A DNA stretch of 64,000 nucleotides, from contig JBFXDS010000002.1 of NCBI GenBank assembly GCA_050180895.1, positions 372,001-436,000 of the forward strand, written 5' to 3'. How positions within the stretch are numbered: position 1 is the first letter of the stretch; the number at the start of each line of letters is the position of its first letter. Both the position numbers and the translations under genes were made by a program. This DNA is from JBGPEQ01 sp050180895 (GTDB lineage: Bacteria > Pseudomonadota > Alphaproteobacteria > Dongiales > Dongiaceae). The notes below the pieces were generated by a model. That model made no database searches. It was not told where the DNA came from and saw only the letters and a list, made by a program, of their open reading frames with translations. Positions 46,948 to 55,643 of the stretch are shown in pieces.

Positions 46948-48639
46948 GTGCCCAGCATCTACGACCGGGACCTTGACAAGAATGCCGCGAACCATGCGCC
47001 GCTGACGCCGCTCACCTTTCTCGACCGGGCGGCGGCGGTGTTCCCGCACAAGACCGCCGTGATCCACGGCGACCGCCGCTACAGCTATCGCGAATTCGGC
47101 GAACGGTGCCGTCGGCTCGCCGGCGCGCTCGGCAAGGCCGGGGTCGGGGTCGGCGACACGGTCGCTGTCCTCGCCGGCAACATCCCGGCCACATTGGAAG
47201 CGCATTACGGCGTGCCCATGATCGGCGCCGTTCTGAACGCCATGAACTTCCGGCTCGATGCCGGTACCGTCGGCTTCTGTCTGGCCCATGGCAACGCCAA
47301 GGTCTTCTTCGTCGATCGCGAATTCGCCGAGGTCGCGAAGAAGGCGGTGGCCGACCTCGCGCGCAAGCCGATCCTCATCGAGATCGATGACCCGGTAGCG
47401 CAGTATCCCGCGGGAACGCCGCATCTCAGCGCCGTCGAATACGAGGACTTCATCGCCGGCGGCGATCCCTCGTTCCGCTGGCGGCCACCAGCGGACGAAT
47501 GGCAGGCCATCAGCCTCAACTACACCTCGGGCACCACCGGCAACCCGAAGGGTGTGGTCTACCATCACCGCGGCGCCTATCTGAACGCTATCGGCGATAT
47601 CCTGACCTTCGGCCTCAGCGGCCGGGCGGTCTATCTCTGGACCCTGCCGATGTTCCACTGCAACGGCTGGTCCTTCACATGGGGCGTGACGGCCGCATCG
47701 GCCACCCATATCTGCCTGCGCCGGGTCGATCCCGCACTCATCTATCCGATGATCAGGCGCCACGGCGTCACCCACATGTGCGGCGCGCCGATCGTGTTGA
47801 ACATGCTGGCCAACACTCCGGACTCGGTGAAAGTCGCGTTCGATCATGTCGTCGAGGTTGCCACCGGCGGGGCCGCGCCGCCCAGCCCCGTGATCGAGGC
47901 GATGGAACGCAGCGGCTTCCGCGTCACCCATCTCTACGGCCTCACGGAGACCTATGGTCCGAATACCGTCTGCGCTTGGCAGAGCGACTGGGACGCGCTG
48001 CCGCTGCCGGACCGCGCCCGCCAAATGGCCCGGCAGGGCGTGCGCTACCTCACCTCGGACGATCTGCGGGTGGCGGATTCCGAGACGATGGCCGAGCTGC
48101 CGCGGGACGGCCGTGCCATCGGAGAGCTGATGCTGCGCGGCAACACGGTGATGAAGGGCTATCTCAAGAATCCCGCGGCGACCGAAGCGGCCTTCCGAGG
48201 CGGCTGGTTCCATACAGGCGATCTCGCCGTGCACCATCCCGACGGCTATGTCGAAATCAAGGACCGCGCCAAGGACATCATCATCTCCGGCGGCGAGAAC
48301 ATCTCCAGCCTGGAGGTGGAGGAGGTGCTGTACCGCCATCCCAAGGTTCTGGAGGCGGCGGTTGTGGCCCGACCGGACGAGACCTGGGGGGAAACCCCCT
48401 GCGCCTTCGTGACGCCGCGGCCGGATGCGAACGATCTGACGGCGGCGGCGATCATTGCCTGGTGCCGCGACAACATGGCCCATTTCAAGGTTCCGAAGAC
48501 CGTCGTCTTCGGCCCGCTGCCGAAGACCTCGACCGGCAAGATCCAGAAGTTCGCGCTGCGCGAGCAGGCAAGACAACTCGACGCGGCCGCCGCTTCTCCG
48601 CGGACGGCCGCGGACGCGCATCCGTCGAGGACTTCGTGA
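46948..48639 (+). CDS. AMP-dependent acyl-CoA synthetase
   Basis: A 563-residue adenylate-forming CoA ligase. The P-loop-like core motif is YTSGTTGNPKGV, followed by LYGLTETYGP (adenine loop), GWFHTGDLAV (hinge Asp region) and the catalytic Lys in PKTSTGKIQKFALR. The N-terminus SIYDRDLDKNAANHAPLTPL places it in a branch annotated as medium/long-chain or methylmercaptopropionate ligase; the substrate cannot be told. Start GTG 46948 with GAGGGGAG upstream. It is the first gene of a six-gene operon and would load the acid onto CoA (the LvaE position). Confidence 0.9.
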   Translation: MPSIYDRDLDKNAANHAPLTPLTFLDRAAAVFPHKTAVIHGDRRYSYREFGERCRRLAGALGKAGVGVGDTVAVLAGNIPATLEAHYGVPMIGAVLNAMNFRLDAGTVGFCLAHGNAKVFFVDREFAEVAKKAVADLARKPILIEIDDPVAQYPAGTPHLSAVEYEDFIAGGDPSFRWRPPADEWQAISLNYTSGTTGNPKGVVYHHRGAYLNAIGDILTFGLSGRAVYLWTLPMFHCNGWSFTWGVTAASATHICLRRVDPALIYPMIRRHGVTHMCGAPIVLNMLANTPDSVKVAFDHVVEVATGGAAPPSPVIEAMERSGFRVTHLYGLTETYGPNTVCAWQSDWDALPLPDRARQMARQGVRYLTSDDLRVADSETMAELPRDGRAIGELMLRGNTVMKGYLKNPAATEAAFRGGWFHTGDLAVHHPDGYVEIKDRAKDIIISGGENISSLEVEEVLYRHPKVLEAAVVARPDETWGETPCAFVTPRPDANDLTAAAIIAWCRDNMAHFKVPKTVVFGPLPKTSTGKIQKFALREQARQLDAAAASPRTAADAHPSRTS

Positions 48640-48950
48640 CGGCGATTCTCGAGTCCGTCAGCGACTACTATCACAGCATCGTCGACCCGCTGAATCCGTT
48701 CAATCGCGGCAACGTCATCCTCTACTTCGCTTGGATCGTGACCTACACCTTCACAGGCGTGGCGGTGTGGCGCTCCGAGCGGTCGTGGTTCCGCTTCCTG
48801 TGCTTCGTCGTCAACCAGGTCTTCTCGATCGGCGTCCTGATCTCGTGGTCGCTGACGCTGATCCTGGCCTATGCCTACTGGCGGGCGTCGCTGGTGGCCT
48901 TCGCGGCCACGGCCGCTCTCAGCCTGTTCCTCTTCCGCCGCCGGTATTAG
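48636..48950 (+). CDS. Small membrane protein (104 aa)
   Basis: A 104-residue protein with three hydrophobic segments (about residues 27-45, 53-78 and 80-98) and a basic end FLFRRRY. NRGNVILYFAWIVTYTFTGVAVW is the best-defined stretch. Its GTG overlaps the stop of the acyl-CoA synthetase (GTGA), so it is part of the operon. No counterpart exists in the Lva system of Pseudomonas. It may serve uptake or membrane tethering; no family recognised. Confidence 0.65.
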   Translation: MTAILESVSDYYHSIVDPLNPFNRGNVILYFAWIVTYTFTGVAVWRSERSWFRFLCFVVNQVFSIGVLISWSLTLILAYAYWRASLVAFAATAALSLFLFRRRY

Positions 48951-48959
48951 CCTCCACCC

Positions 48960-49730
48960 ATGGCCAGCCCCGACCCGTTCGACCTGACCGGCAAAGTCGC
49001 CATCGTTACCGGCGCCTCCAGCGGCCTCGGTCGCCACTTCGCGCTCACGTTGGCGAAGGCCGGCGCCAAGGTGGCGGTCGCCGCGCGCCGTACGGAGAAA
49101 CTGAACGAGCTGGCGCGCGAGATCGAAGCCTTCGACGGGCGCGCTTTTCCCGTGACGCTCGATGTCGGATCCGCGGACAGCGTGCGGGAGGCCGTGGCGG
49201 CGGCGGAGACGGAGCTGGGGCCCATCGGCATCCTTGTTAACAACGCCGGCATGGTGAGCATGGCGCCGCTGCTGGAGACCGGCGCGGAGGACTGGGACCG
49301 GGTGATCGCCGTCGATCTGCGCGGTGCCTGGTTGATGGCGCAGGAGGTGGCGCGCCACATGGTCCGCCTGGGCCATGGCGGCAGCATCGTCAATGTCGGG
49401 TCGATCCTCGGCATCCGCGCGGTCGCGCAGGTGCCGGCCTACGCCGCCGCCAAGGCCGCGCTGCATCAGCTGACGCGCGCCATGGCCGTGGAACTGGCCC
49501 GCCACGGCATCCGCGTCAACGCCATCGCCCCCGGCTACATCGAGACCGATCTCAACCGCCCGTTCCTGCAGAGTCCCGCCGGGCAGGCCCTGCTGAAGCG
49601 GAATCCGCAGCGGCGGGCGGGCGCGCCTGCCGATCTTGACGGCGTCCTCCTGCTATTGGCATCCGATGCCTCGGCCTATATGACGGGCGCCGTCGTCCCG
49701 GTCGACGGCGGCCACACGGTCGTCTTGTAG
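48960..49730 (+). CDS. Short-chain dehydrogenase/reductase (SDR)
   Basis: A 256-residue classical SDR. Cofactor motif TGASSGLGR near residue 18, NNAG near residue 94, active-site Ser in NVGSILG, and YAAAK with the catalytic Tyr and Lys. The basic residues after strand two (AARRTEK) favour NADP(H). Ten bases separate it from the membrane-protein gene. In the Lva scheme this is the LvaD position, reducing a 4-oxoacyl-CoA to the 4-hydroxyacyl-CoA. Confidence 0.88.
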   Translation: MASPDPFDLTGKVAIVTGASSGLGRHFALTLAKAGAKVAVAARRTEKLNELAREIEAFDGRAFPVTLDVGSADSVREAVAAAETELGPIGILVNNAGMVSMAPLLETGAEDWDRVIAVDLRGAWLMAQEVARHMVRLGHGGSIVNVGSILGIRAVAQVPAYAAAKAALHQLTRAMAVELARHGIRVNAIAPGYIETDLNRPFLQSPAGQALLKRNPQRRAGAPADLDGVLLLLASDASAYMTGAVVPVDGGHTVVL

Positions 49731-49757
49731 CGGCCGGCAGCAGCACGGGGGCCGCGC

Positions 49758-50954
49758 GTGGATTTCGCCCTGACTCCGGAGATCGCCGACTACCGCCGGC
49801 GCTATCGCGAGTTTGTCGCGACGCACATTCTGCCGCTCGAAGCCGTGCCTGCGAACTTCGATGCGCACGGCAACATCGCCCTCGCGGTATTGGAGCCGCT
49901 GCGGGCGAAGGCCAAGGCCGCCGGGTTGTGGGCGCCGCAGATGCCGGCGGCGCGGGGCGGGCAGGGGCTGTCGGTCGTCGGCATGGCCGCCTGCTACGAG
50001 GAGATGGGGCGCTCCATCTTCGGCCCCATCGCCTTCAACTGCGCCGCGCCGGACGACGGCAACATGATGCTGCTGGAGAAGGTCGCCACCCCGGCGCAGA
50101 AGGTGCACTGGTTGCAGCCGATCGTCGACGGCGCGGCGCGCTCCGCCTTCGCCATGACCGAGCCGATGCCCGGCGCCGGCTCCGATCCATCGGCCATGCG
50201 CACGCGCGCCGAGAAGCGCGGCGACCGCTGGATCGTGCACGGCCGCAAATGGTTCATCACCGGCGCCGGCATCGCCCGGCATTTCATCCTCGTCGCCCGC
50301 ACCTCGGACGATCCGCGAAAGGGCCTGACCGCATTCCTCTTCGACCGCGACCAGCCGGGCTGGGAGATCGTCCGGCGCATCCCGATCATGGGGCCGGAAG
50401 AGCATGGCGGCCATTGCGAGCTGGCCCTCGACGGCCTCGAGATCCCCGATGAGAACCGTCTGTTGAACGTCGGCGACGGGCTGAAGCTCACCCAGATCCG
50501 CCTCGGCGCCGCCCGCCTCACGCACTGCATGCGCTGGCTCGGCATGGCCCGACGCGCGCTGGAGATCGCCCAGGCCTATGTCGCCGAGCGCGAGAGCTTC
50601 GGCGCCAGGCTCGCCGACCACGAGGGCGTGCAATGGCTGGTGGGCGAAGCGGCCATGACGATCGAAATCGGCCGCCTGCTGGTCATGAAGGCCGCCTGGG
50701 CGCTCGACCGCGGCGAGTTCGCCCGCAAGGAGGTGTCGATGGCCAAGGTGCAGGTCGCCGACACGCTGCACAAGGCCGTGGACACAGCGCTGCAGCTCTG
50801 CGGCGCCCGCGGCTACTCCACCGACACGCCGCTCGAATGGATGTACCGCTATGCCCGGCAAGCCCGCCTCGTCGACGGCGCCTCCGAGGTCCACAAGATG
50901 GTGCTGGCGCGCAGCTACATGGCCGACGGCGACGCGTTCTGGGATTGGCGATGA
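49758..50954 (+). CDS. Acyl-CoA dehydrogenase family protein, ACAD10/11-like
   Basis: A 398-residue flavoprotein of the acyl-CoA dehydrogenase fold: AFAMTEPMPGAGSDPS, KWFITGAG for FAD/substrate binding, LCGARGYSTDTPLEWMYR and DGASEVHKM at the C-terminus. The GASEVH ending and the linkage to an APH-type kinase are typical of ACAD10/ACAD11-like proteins and of LvaC, which remove phosphate from a 4-phosphoacyl-CoA to give enoyl-CoA rather than performing plain oxidation. Start GTG 49758. The stop overlaps the kinase start (ATGA). Confidence 0.88.
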   Translation: MDFALTPEIADYRRRYREFVATHILPLEAVPANFDAHGNIALAVLEPLRAKAKAAGLWAPQMPAARGGQGLSVVGMAACYEEMGRSIFGPIAFNCAAPDDGNMMLLEKVATPAQKVHWLQPIVDGAARSAFAMTEPMPGAGSDPSAMRTRAEKRGDRWIVHGRKWFITGAGIARHFILVARTSDDPRKGLTAFLFDRDQPGWEIVRRIPIMGPEEHGGHCELALDGLEIPDENRLLNVGDGLKLTQIRLGAARLTHCMRWLGMARRALEIAQAYVAERESFGARLADHEGVQWLVGEAAMTIEIGRLLVMKAAWALDRGEFARKEVSMAKVQVADTLHKAVDTALQLCGARGYSTDTPLEWMYRYARQARLVDGASEVHKMVLARSYMADGDAFWDWR

Positions 50955-52024
50955 CAGCGGGCCTCGCCGACGACAAGGCGGCGCAGGCGCGGCTGTGCCG
51001 CTTCCTCGCCGCGTCCGCCGGCGCCGAGAGCGCCAGCCTCGCCCACCTCGCGCCGCTGCGCGGCGGCGCTATCCAGGAGAACTGGGCCGTCGACGTCGTC
51101 TTCGCCGGCGGCGGCATGGCCGGTCGCCACGCGCTGGTGCTGCGCGCCGATGCGCCCTCGCGCGTGGCGACGAGCCACAGCCGGCCGCAGGAATTCGCCC
51201 TCCTCAGGCTTGCCCACGGCGCCGGAGTCACCGTGCCGGAGCCGCTCTGGTGCTGCGACGACCCGGCGGTCATCGGCCGCGCCTTCTATCTCATGCGCCG
51301 GATGCCCGGCATCGCCGCCGGCCACCGCATCGTCAAGGATCTGTCGCTCGGCGGCGACCGTGACGCCCTGGCCGAGCGGCTGGGGCGGGAGCTGGCCCGC
51401 ATCCACGCGATCACGCCGCAGTCGGTCGCGCGCCTGCCGGGCGGCGGCGCCGTCGGCTTCCTCGTGCCGTCGTCCGGTCGCCCCGGCCTCGACGCGGTGG
51501 CGCTCTACCGCGCCTATCTCGACGCACTCGACGATCCCCGGCCCGCGGTCGAGTGGGGCCTGCGCTGGCTGGAGCTGAACGCCGCCCCGGCCGCCGAGAT
51601 CGTGCTCGTGCACCAGGATTTTCGCACCGGCAACTATCTGGTCGACGCCGCCGGGCTGACCGCCATCCTCGATTGGGAGTTCTGCGCCTGGGGCGACCCG
51701 ATGGCCGACATCGGCTGGTTCTGCGCCAAATGCTGGCGCTTCGGCGCCATCGGCTGCGAGGCCGGCGGCATCGCCACGCGCGCGCCTTTCTATCGCGGCT
51801 ACGAGGCCGAGTCGGGTCGCCGCATCGATCCCGCGGCGGTGCGCTATTGGGAGGTCGCGGCGCATGTACGCTGGGCGGTCATCGCTCTGCAGCAGGCGGC
51901 GCGGCATCTTTCCGGCCGCGAGCGCTCGCTGGAGCTGGCGCTGACCGGCCGAATCCTGCCGGAACTGGAGCTGGAGATCCTCGATCTCCTTGAGTCGGCC
52001 GAGGCCGGCGGGCGGGCGGCGTGA
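50951..52024 (+). CDS. Aminoglycoside phosphotransferase-fold kinase (ACAD10/11-type, LvaA-like)
   Basis: A 357-residue protein of the APH/choline-kinase fold. The catalytic loop is LVHQDFRTGNYLVD (HxD...N) and the metal-binding motif ILDWEFCAWGDP follows. AFYLMRRMPGI and the opening LRGGAIQENWAVDV fit the group found next to, or fused with, ACAD10/11 enzymes. By that context it should phosphorylate the 4-hydroxyl of an acyl-CoA, not an antibiotic. ATG overlaps the dehydrogenase stop; its own stop overlaps the next gene. Confidence 0.87.
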   Translation: MTAGLADDKAAQARLCRFLAASAGAESASLAHLAPLRGGAIQENWAVDVVFAGGGMAGRHALVLRADAPSRVATSHSRPQEFALLRLAHGAGVTVPEPLWCCDDPAVIGRAFYLMRRMPGIAAGHRIVKDLSLGGDRDALAERLGRELARIHAITPQSVARLPGGGAVGFLVPSSGRPGLDAVALYRAYLDALDDPRPAVEWGLRWLELNAAPAAEIVLVHQDFRTGNYLVDAAGLTAILDWEFCAWGDPMADIGWFCAKCWRFGAIGCEAGGIATRAPFYRGYEAESGRRIDPAAVRYWEVAAHVRWAVIALQQAARHLSGRERSLELALTGRILPELELEILDLLESAEAGGRAA

Positions 52025-52419
52025 CGGCCGAGCGTGATGACGCGGTCGGCCTGCTGGAAGAGGCCCGACGAACGCTGCTGGAGATCCTGCTGCCCTTGCT
52101 GCCGGCGGACCGCCGCTATGACGGCCTGATGGTCGCCAATGCCATGGCCATCGCCGCCCGCCAGGCGCGCCTGGGCGAGGATTTGCTGCGCGCGGAGGTG
52201 CAGGGGCTCGCGGCGCTGCTGGATGCCCCGGATGTCGGCGAAGGGCCGGCCGCGACGCTGCGCGCCCGGCTCATCGCGCTAGAACGGCGGCTGGTCCATG
52301 ACATCCGCGGCGGCGCCTACGACGACGCGGGACCGCGCCGCGACGCGCTGTGGCGGCATCTCCGGGCCGTGGCAGAGGGGCGGTTGCTCCTCAGCAACCC
52401 GAAGGCCCTGCCGCCTTAA
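52021..52419 (+). CDS. DUF6285-like protein (LvaB-like)
   Basis: A 132-residue helical protein: LLEEARRTLLEILLPLLPAD, DGLMVANAMAIAARQARLGE, LIALERRLVHDIRGGAYDD and a closing LRAVAEGRLLLSNPKAL. This pattern matches DUF6285, small proteins encoded beside APH-type kinases and acyl-CoA dehydrogenases. LvaB of the Pseudomonas levulinate pathway, needed together with the kinase LvaA, is the counterpart by size and position; the family link is from memory. GTG start overlapping the kinase stop (GTGA). Last gene of the operon. Confidence 0.72.
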   Translation: MTAERDDAVGLLEEARRTLLEILLPLLPADRRYDGLMVANAMAIAARQARLGEDLLRAEVQGLAALLDAPDVGEGPAATLRARLIALERRLVHDIRGGAYDDAGPRRDALWRHLRAVAEGRLLLSNPKALPP

Positions 52420-52441
52420 GCCGTCGCCTGCCATATTGCAG

Positions 52442-52477
52442 AAAAAAGGAAGGAGCCGCGTACGATGTCGCGGCTCC
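52442..52477 (-). terminator. Intrinsic terminator of the TPR-SPOR gene
   Basis: Stem GGAGCCGCG (52452-52460) and CGCGGCTCC (52469-52477), 9 bp, loop of 8. Read on the minus strand it is followed by TTCCTTTTTT. It lies 71 bases beyond the stop of the minus-strand gene at 52548. Confidence 0.85.
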
Positions 52478-52547
52478 CTGGGATGGAGTGGAAGGAGTTC
52501 TTGCGCAGGTACTTCGGCGAGTGCCCCCTTTTTCTTTGCTGACCTGC

Positions 52548-54302
52548 TCAGCGTGCGCCAATCACGAACGATCTGTCGGTCGCCAGCAACGACTGCCGCG
52601 TCTGCGCCTGCGGTCCCGCCGCCGCAGCTTCGACCACCATGCAGTCGATCGCACGCGTCTGCAGGTCCGAGCACAGAGCCTTGGCGTCCGTTCTGTCGCT
52701 GAAGGCGCCGGCCTGAAGCCGATAGTAGATGCCCTTGTCGGCACCGAGATCCGCTTTCGCCACCGAATGCGGCAACTTGGCCAGGAGATCGGCCTGCTCG
52801 GTCGTCAGAGTCTGCCATCCAGCGGTAGCCTCGACCTCGCTGCGGTAGGAGGCGAGCTGCACGGTGTAGATCTTGGCCGTGGCAATCGTCGTCGTCGTTA
52901 CGGTAGGCGCGGCGTCGGTCGCGCCTTCCGGCGCCTTTGCCACCTGTGCCGGCTGGCTCGGGGGCGTCGTCGTGGTTTCCGGAAGAGCCGCTGGCATCTC
53001 GCCTGCGGGCGCCGGGATGGAAACGGCGGCGGTCGGTGCCTCTTGGGCGGGTGGCGCAGTCTCCGATGCGGCCGGAGTCGCCGTGGCAGCGTCGGTGTTG
53101 GACGGCGCATCGGCGGCGAGCGCGTTCGAGGCCGAGAGGAATGGTGAGGTGGCGGGTTTCTCCGGCGCGGGGGGTACTAGTGGTGCAGGCGCTGTCGATT
53201 GGACCGCCGGCTGTTCGCCCCCGCCGACGATGTCGGCGGCATCCACCAGCTCTTCGTCCCAATCGTCCGACCAAGCGTCGCCGGTCGAACCCTTGATCCT
53301 GACATCGCTCTTGATGGATGGCGCCGTCGCGATCTGCCCCGACTTGCCTGTGGTGATGATCGGCATCGCACTGCCGTCGCTGCCCGATAGATAGACCGGA
53401 CGGTCGTCGGATGCGGCCTGCGCCAGATTGGTCAGCGGCATGAGTGGCTTGGCCGCGGGCGTGTATTGCAGCCCCTTCAGTTCGACGCCAAGGGACCGCT
53501 TCAGCAGCTCCTGCCGCGTGGCCGAGTCGGCGTTCGCGCTCATTGCCGCGATGTTTCGGTTGACCGCGTCTTCCGGCAGATCGGCACGGCTCACCTGTTC
53601 GGCCTGCTCCAATTGCCCGGACACACCGTAGACGAGCGCGAGGTTCTGGCGGTTTACGGCCGTCGAGCCGGCCGATTTGTTGAGGTCTTCCAGAAGCTTG
53701 ATCGCACTGGCGTTGTCGCCCGACAGGGCCAGAGACAGCGCCAGGTTGTTCTTCGCTGAGGCATTGTTCGGCTCGATGGCGAGCACCTGCTTGTAGCTTT
53801 GCTGCGCGGCGACGTGGTCGCCGACCATGTCCTGCGCGACACCCAGTCCGTTGAGGGTCCGGACGTCCTTCGGCGCAATCCGGAGCGCCGTCTGATACTG
53901 CTCCACGGCGAACTGCGGCTGGCCCAGGAGGATGCGCGTGTGGCCGATGCCGCGCAGGGCATCGAGGTTGTTTGGCTGGATCGCCAGCGCCGAGGCATAG
54001 GCTTGGGCGGCCTCGACGTTTGCGCCCATCCCCAGGAGGCATTCGGCCAAGCCCATCAGCGGCCGGATGTCGCCGGGATTTGCATGGTGTGCCTGTTGGT
54101 ACATCGAGGCGGCGCTGCTCAGATTGCCTTCGAATTTCAGCCGGTCCGCCAGCGTCAATGCATCGACCGCTCCGGCGGCGCTCGCCGCAGGCGACGCTGA
54201 GTCCTTGGGCGTCGGCATGCCGCTGCCGGCGCAGCCGCCCACAATCAAGGGCAGTCCGACGGCCAGGAGAGTGGCCCAATGGCGTTTCGGACGAATCAGC
54301 AT
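52548..54302 (-). CDS. TPR-repeat lipoprotein with C-terminal SPOR domain
   Basis: A 584-residue cell-envelope protein. The signal ends at the lipobox VGGC (Cys24). Residues 50-225 are about five tetratricopeptide repeats (for example AALRIAPKDVRTLNGLGVAQ). A long Ala/Pro/Thr-rich linker (about residues 345-490) reaches to a SPOR domain (KIYTVQLASYRSEVEA, GIYYRLQAGAFSDRTDAKAL) that binds denuded septal peptidoglycan. The layout is like TadD-type or division-linked lipoproteins. It probably organises protein contacts at the wall. It is a single gene with a strong terminator after it. Confidence 0.82.
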   Translation of the reverse strand: MLIRPKRHWATLLAVGLPLIVGGCAGSGMPTPKDSASPAASAAGAVDALTLADRLKFEGNLSSAASMYQQAHHANPGDIRPLMGLAECLLGMGANVEAAQAYASALAIQPNNLDALRGIGHTRILLGQPQFAVEQYQTALRIAPKDVRTLNGLGVAQDMVGDHVAAQQSYKQVLAIEPNNASAKNNLALSLALSGDNASAIKLLEDLNKSAGSTAVNRQNLALVYGVSGQLEQAEQVSRADLPEDAVNRNIAAMSANADSATRQELLKRSLGVELKGLQYTPAAKPLMPLTNLAQAASDDRPVYLSGSDGSAMPIITTGKSGQIATAPSIKSDVRIKGSTGDAWSDDWDEELVDAADIVGGGEQPAVQSTAPAPLVPPAPEKPATSPFLSASNALAADAPSNTDAATATPAASETAPPAQEAPTAAVSIPAPAGEMPAALPETTTTPPSQPAQVAKAPEGATDAAPTVTTTTIATAKIYTVQLASYRSEVEATAGWQTLTTEQADLLAKLPHSVAKADLGADKGIYYRLQAGAFSDRTDAKALCSDLQTRAIDCMVVEAAAAGPQAQTRQSLLATDRSFVIGAR

Positions 54303-54403
54303 CGAGGCCTCCGCACAGGCATGGTCGCAATCCGAAGGATCGTACGGCGGAGGTGTTATTAGTTGGTTAACGGCGCTTAAGCCTAAAATGCATTAGGAAA
54401 GCA

Positions 54404-54424
54404 GGGTACCGGCCGGCGGTACCC
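54404..54424 (-). terminator. Hairpin after mscL, possible terminator
   Basis: A perfect 8-bp stem GGGTACCG / CGGTACCC with a 5-base loop, 20 bases past the mscL stop on the minus strand. Only a short T-run (GCTTTCC) follows, so termination efficiency is doubtful. Confidence 0.5.
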
Positions 54425-54444
54425 AGCTGTACCGACCCGAGGCA

Positions 54445-54858
54445 TTATTTCCTCAGTAGGTCCCGGATCTCCTCCAGCAGGGTCTCGGACCGGGGCGGAG
54501 CCGGTGGCGGCGCGGCCGGCGATTCCTTGCGCATCTTGTTCATGCCCCTAATCAGCAGGAACATCACGAAGGCGACGATGATGAAATTGATGATGAGGTT
54601 GATGAACAGGCCGTAGTTCACCGTGGCCGCACCGGCATCCTTGGCCGCCTTGAGAGATGCGAACTGGTCCTGCGGTCCCGACAGGTTGATGAAAAGGTTG
54701 GAGAAATCGACGCCGCCGGTGATCTTGCCGACGATGGGCATGATGATGTCGTTGACCAGCGAATTCACCATCCCGCCGAAGGCGACGCCGATGATGATGC
54801 CGACCGCCATGTCCAGGAGATTCCCCCGCATGGCAAATTCCTTGAACTCCTTGAGCAT
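54445..54858 (-). CDS. mscL: Large-conductance mechanosensitive channel MscL
   Basis: MscL opens under membrane tension to release solutes during osmotic downshock. The 137-residue protein begins MLKEFKEFAMRGNLLDMAVG, with the first pore helix AVGIIIGVAFGGMVNSLVND, a periplasmic loop, the second helix INLIINFIIVAFVMFLLIR and the cytoplasmic bundle at the C-terminus (ETLLEEIRDLLRK). The length is standard. It is a single gene. Confidence 0.97.
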   Translation of the reverse strand: MLKEFKEFAMRGNLLDMAVGIIIGVAFGGMVNSLVNDIIMPIVGKITGGVDFSNLFINLSGPQDQFASLKAAKDAGAATVNYGLFINLIINFIIVAFVMFLLIRGMNKMRKESPAAPPPAPPRSETLLEEIRDLLRK

Positions 54859-55098
54859 GGTTCACCCCTCTCCAGCTGTATGAGACCCCTTACGGCGCTC
54901 GCGGACCCGGCTGGTCCCCGCCACGGCACCGACCATCGAACCGATCCTGGCACAGGTGATTTCGGATTGCCAAGGGCGCGCCGATGCATGCCCCTTTTGA
55001 GTTCTCCGACCGGAAACCGCGCGCATCCGCGCCCGGCCGGGCGCGGACGCTGGCGTCGATGTTACGCGCACGGAGCGACCCGCTCTCTTCGAGCGGGT

Positions 55099-55212
55099 AC
55101 GATTGTCAATGACGACCGGAACCTCGCTGACAGTCTGGCGGACTTTGTCGAAGCCAATGGCTATCGCGTCTGCGTCGCCTCGAACAGCCAGGAAGCGGAT
55201 CTGTTGAAGAAA
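55099..55212 (+). pseudogene. Truncated receiver-domain fragment
   Basis: The frame reads TIVNDDRNLADSLADFVEAN and then GYRVCVASNSQEADLLKKL. This is the first third of a response regulator receiver domain (strand 1 with a DD pair, helix 1, strand 2), but the phosphoacceptor Asp, the switch residues and the rest are missing and no sensible start is present. Upstream residues are Arg/Pro-rich noise. I read it as a decayed relic of a two-component gene. Confidence 0.45.
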
Positions 55213-55400
55213 CTGCGGGGAGCGCTCGACGCCGCGACCGCTTGGGGCACGTCCCATATCACGGTGTCATCTCGGCGAAAACCGATCCAGACACGGCCGC
55301 CGATGAATATTTCGCTGAGGCGGGAATAACAGACCCGGCCATCCGTTGTGGGACTATGATGCGGCGGGCTGCCCTGCGCCGCCGCGGTTTCCGGAGGAAA

Positions 55401-55430
55401 GGCCCCGTTCCCCCAGCGGGGCCTTTTCTT
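55401..55430 (+). terminator. Intrinsic terminator 1 of a tandem set
   Basis: Stem GGCCCCG / CGGGGCC with a 9-base loop, followed by TTTTCTT on the plus strand. No intact gene ends just before it; the decayed receiver fragment lies about 190 bases upstream. Confidence 0.7.
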
Positions 55431-55449
55431 ACGCAGCTGAGAACAGCCC

Positions 55450-55474
55450 GCCCTCCGGTAGGGCTTTTTCTTTC
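55450..55474 (+). terminator. Intrinsic terminator 2 of a tandem set
   Basis: Stem GCCCT / AGGGC with loop CCGGT, followed by TTTTTCTTT on the plus strand. It lies only 27 bases after terminator 1. Confidence 0.6.
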
Positions 55475-55618
55475 TCCACCCGGAACAAAGTCGCGAGCGC
55501 TCTGTTGATGATGCGGCGGCACGTCGGCCCGAGCGTCACCAGCCCCCGATTCCCTCGACGACGCTCGCCGGGTTGCCCCCAATCCGGTGCCGGCGCGCCG
55601 TTCCTATGAGGCGAACTC

Positions 55619-55643
55619 GCCCCGCTTCGGCGGGGCTTTCTTT
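55619..55643 (+). terminator. Intrinsic terminator 3, TTCG tetraloop
   Basis: Stem GCCCCGC / GCGGGGC closed by the very stable loop TTCG, followed by TTTCTTT on the plus strand. There is no recognisable gene in the 145 bases between terminators 2 and 3, so a short non-coding transcript is possible. Confidence 0.7.

Noticed and set aside
50951..52024. Aminoglycoside resistance gene
   Set aside because: The APH fold is shared by many kinases; operon context with an ACAD10/11-like enzyme points to acyl-CoA metabolism.
46948..52419. Reading the operon as a DMSP or methylmercaptopropionate pathway together with the DddP-like gene
   Set aside because: The ligase resembles DmdB in its N-terminus, but that branch is broad, and the kinase plus DUF6285-like genes fit 4-hydroxyacid chemistry better. 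The DddP-like gene is 37 kb away.
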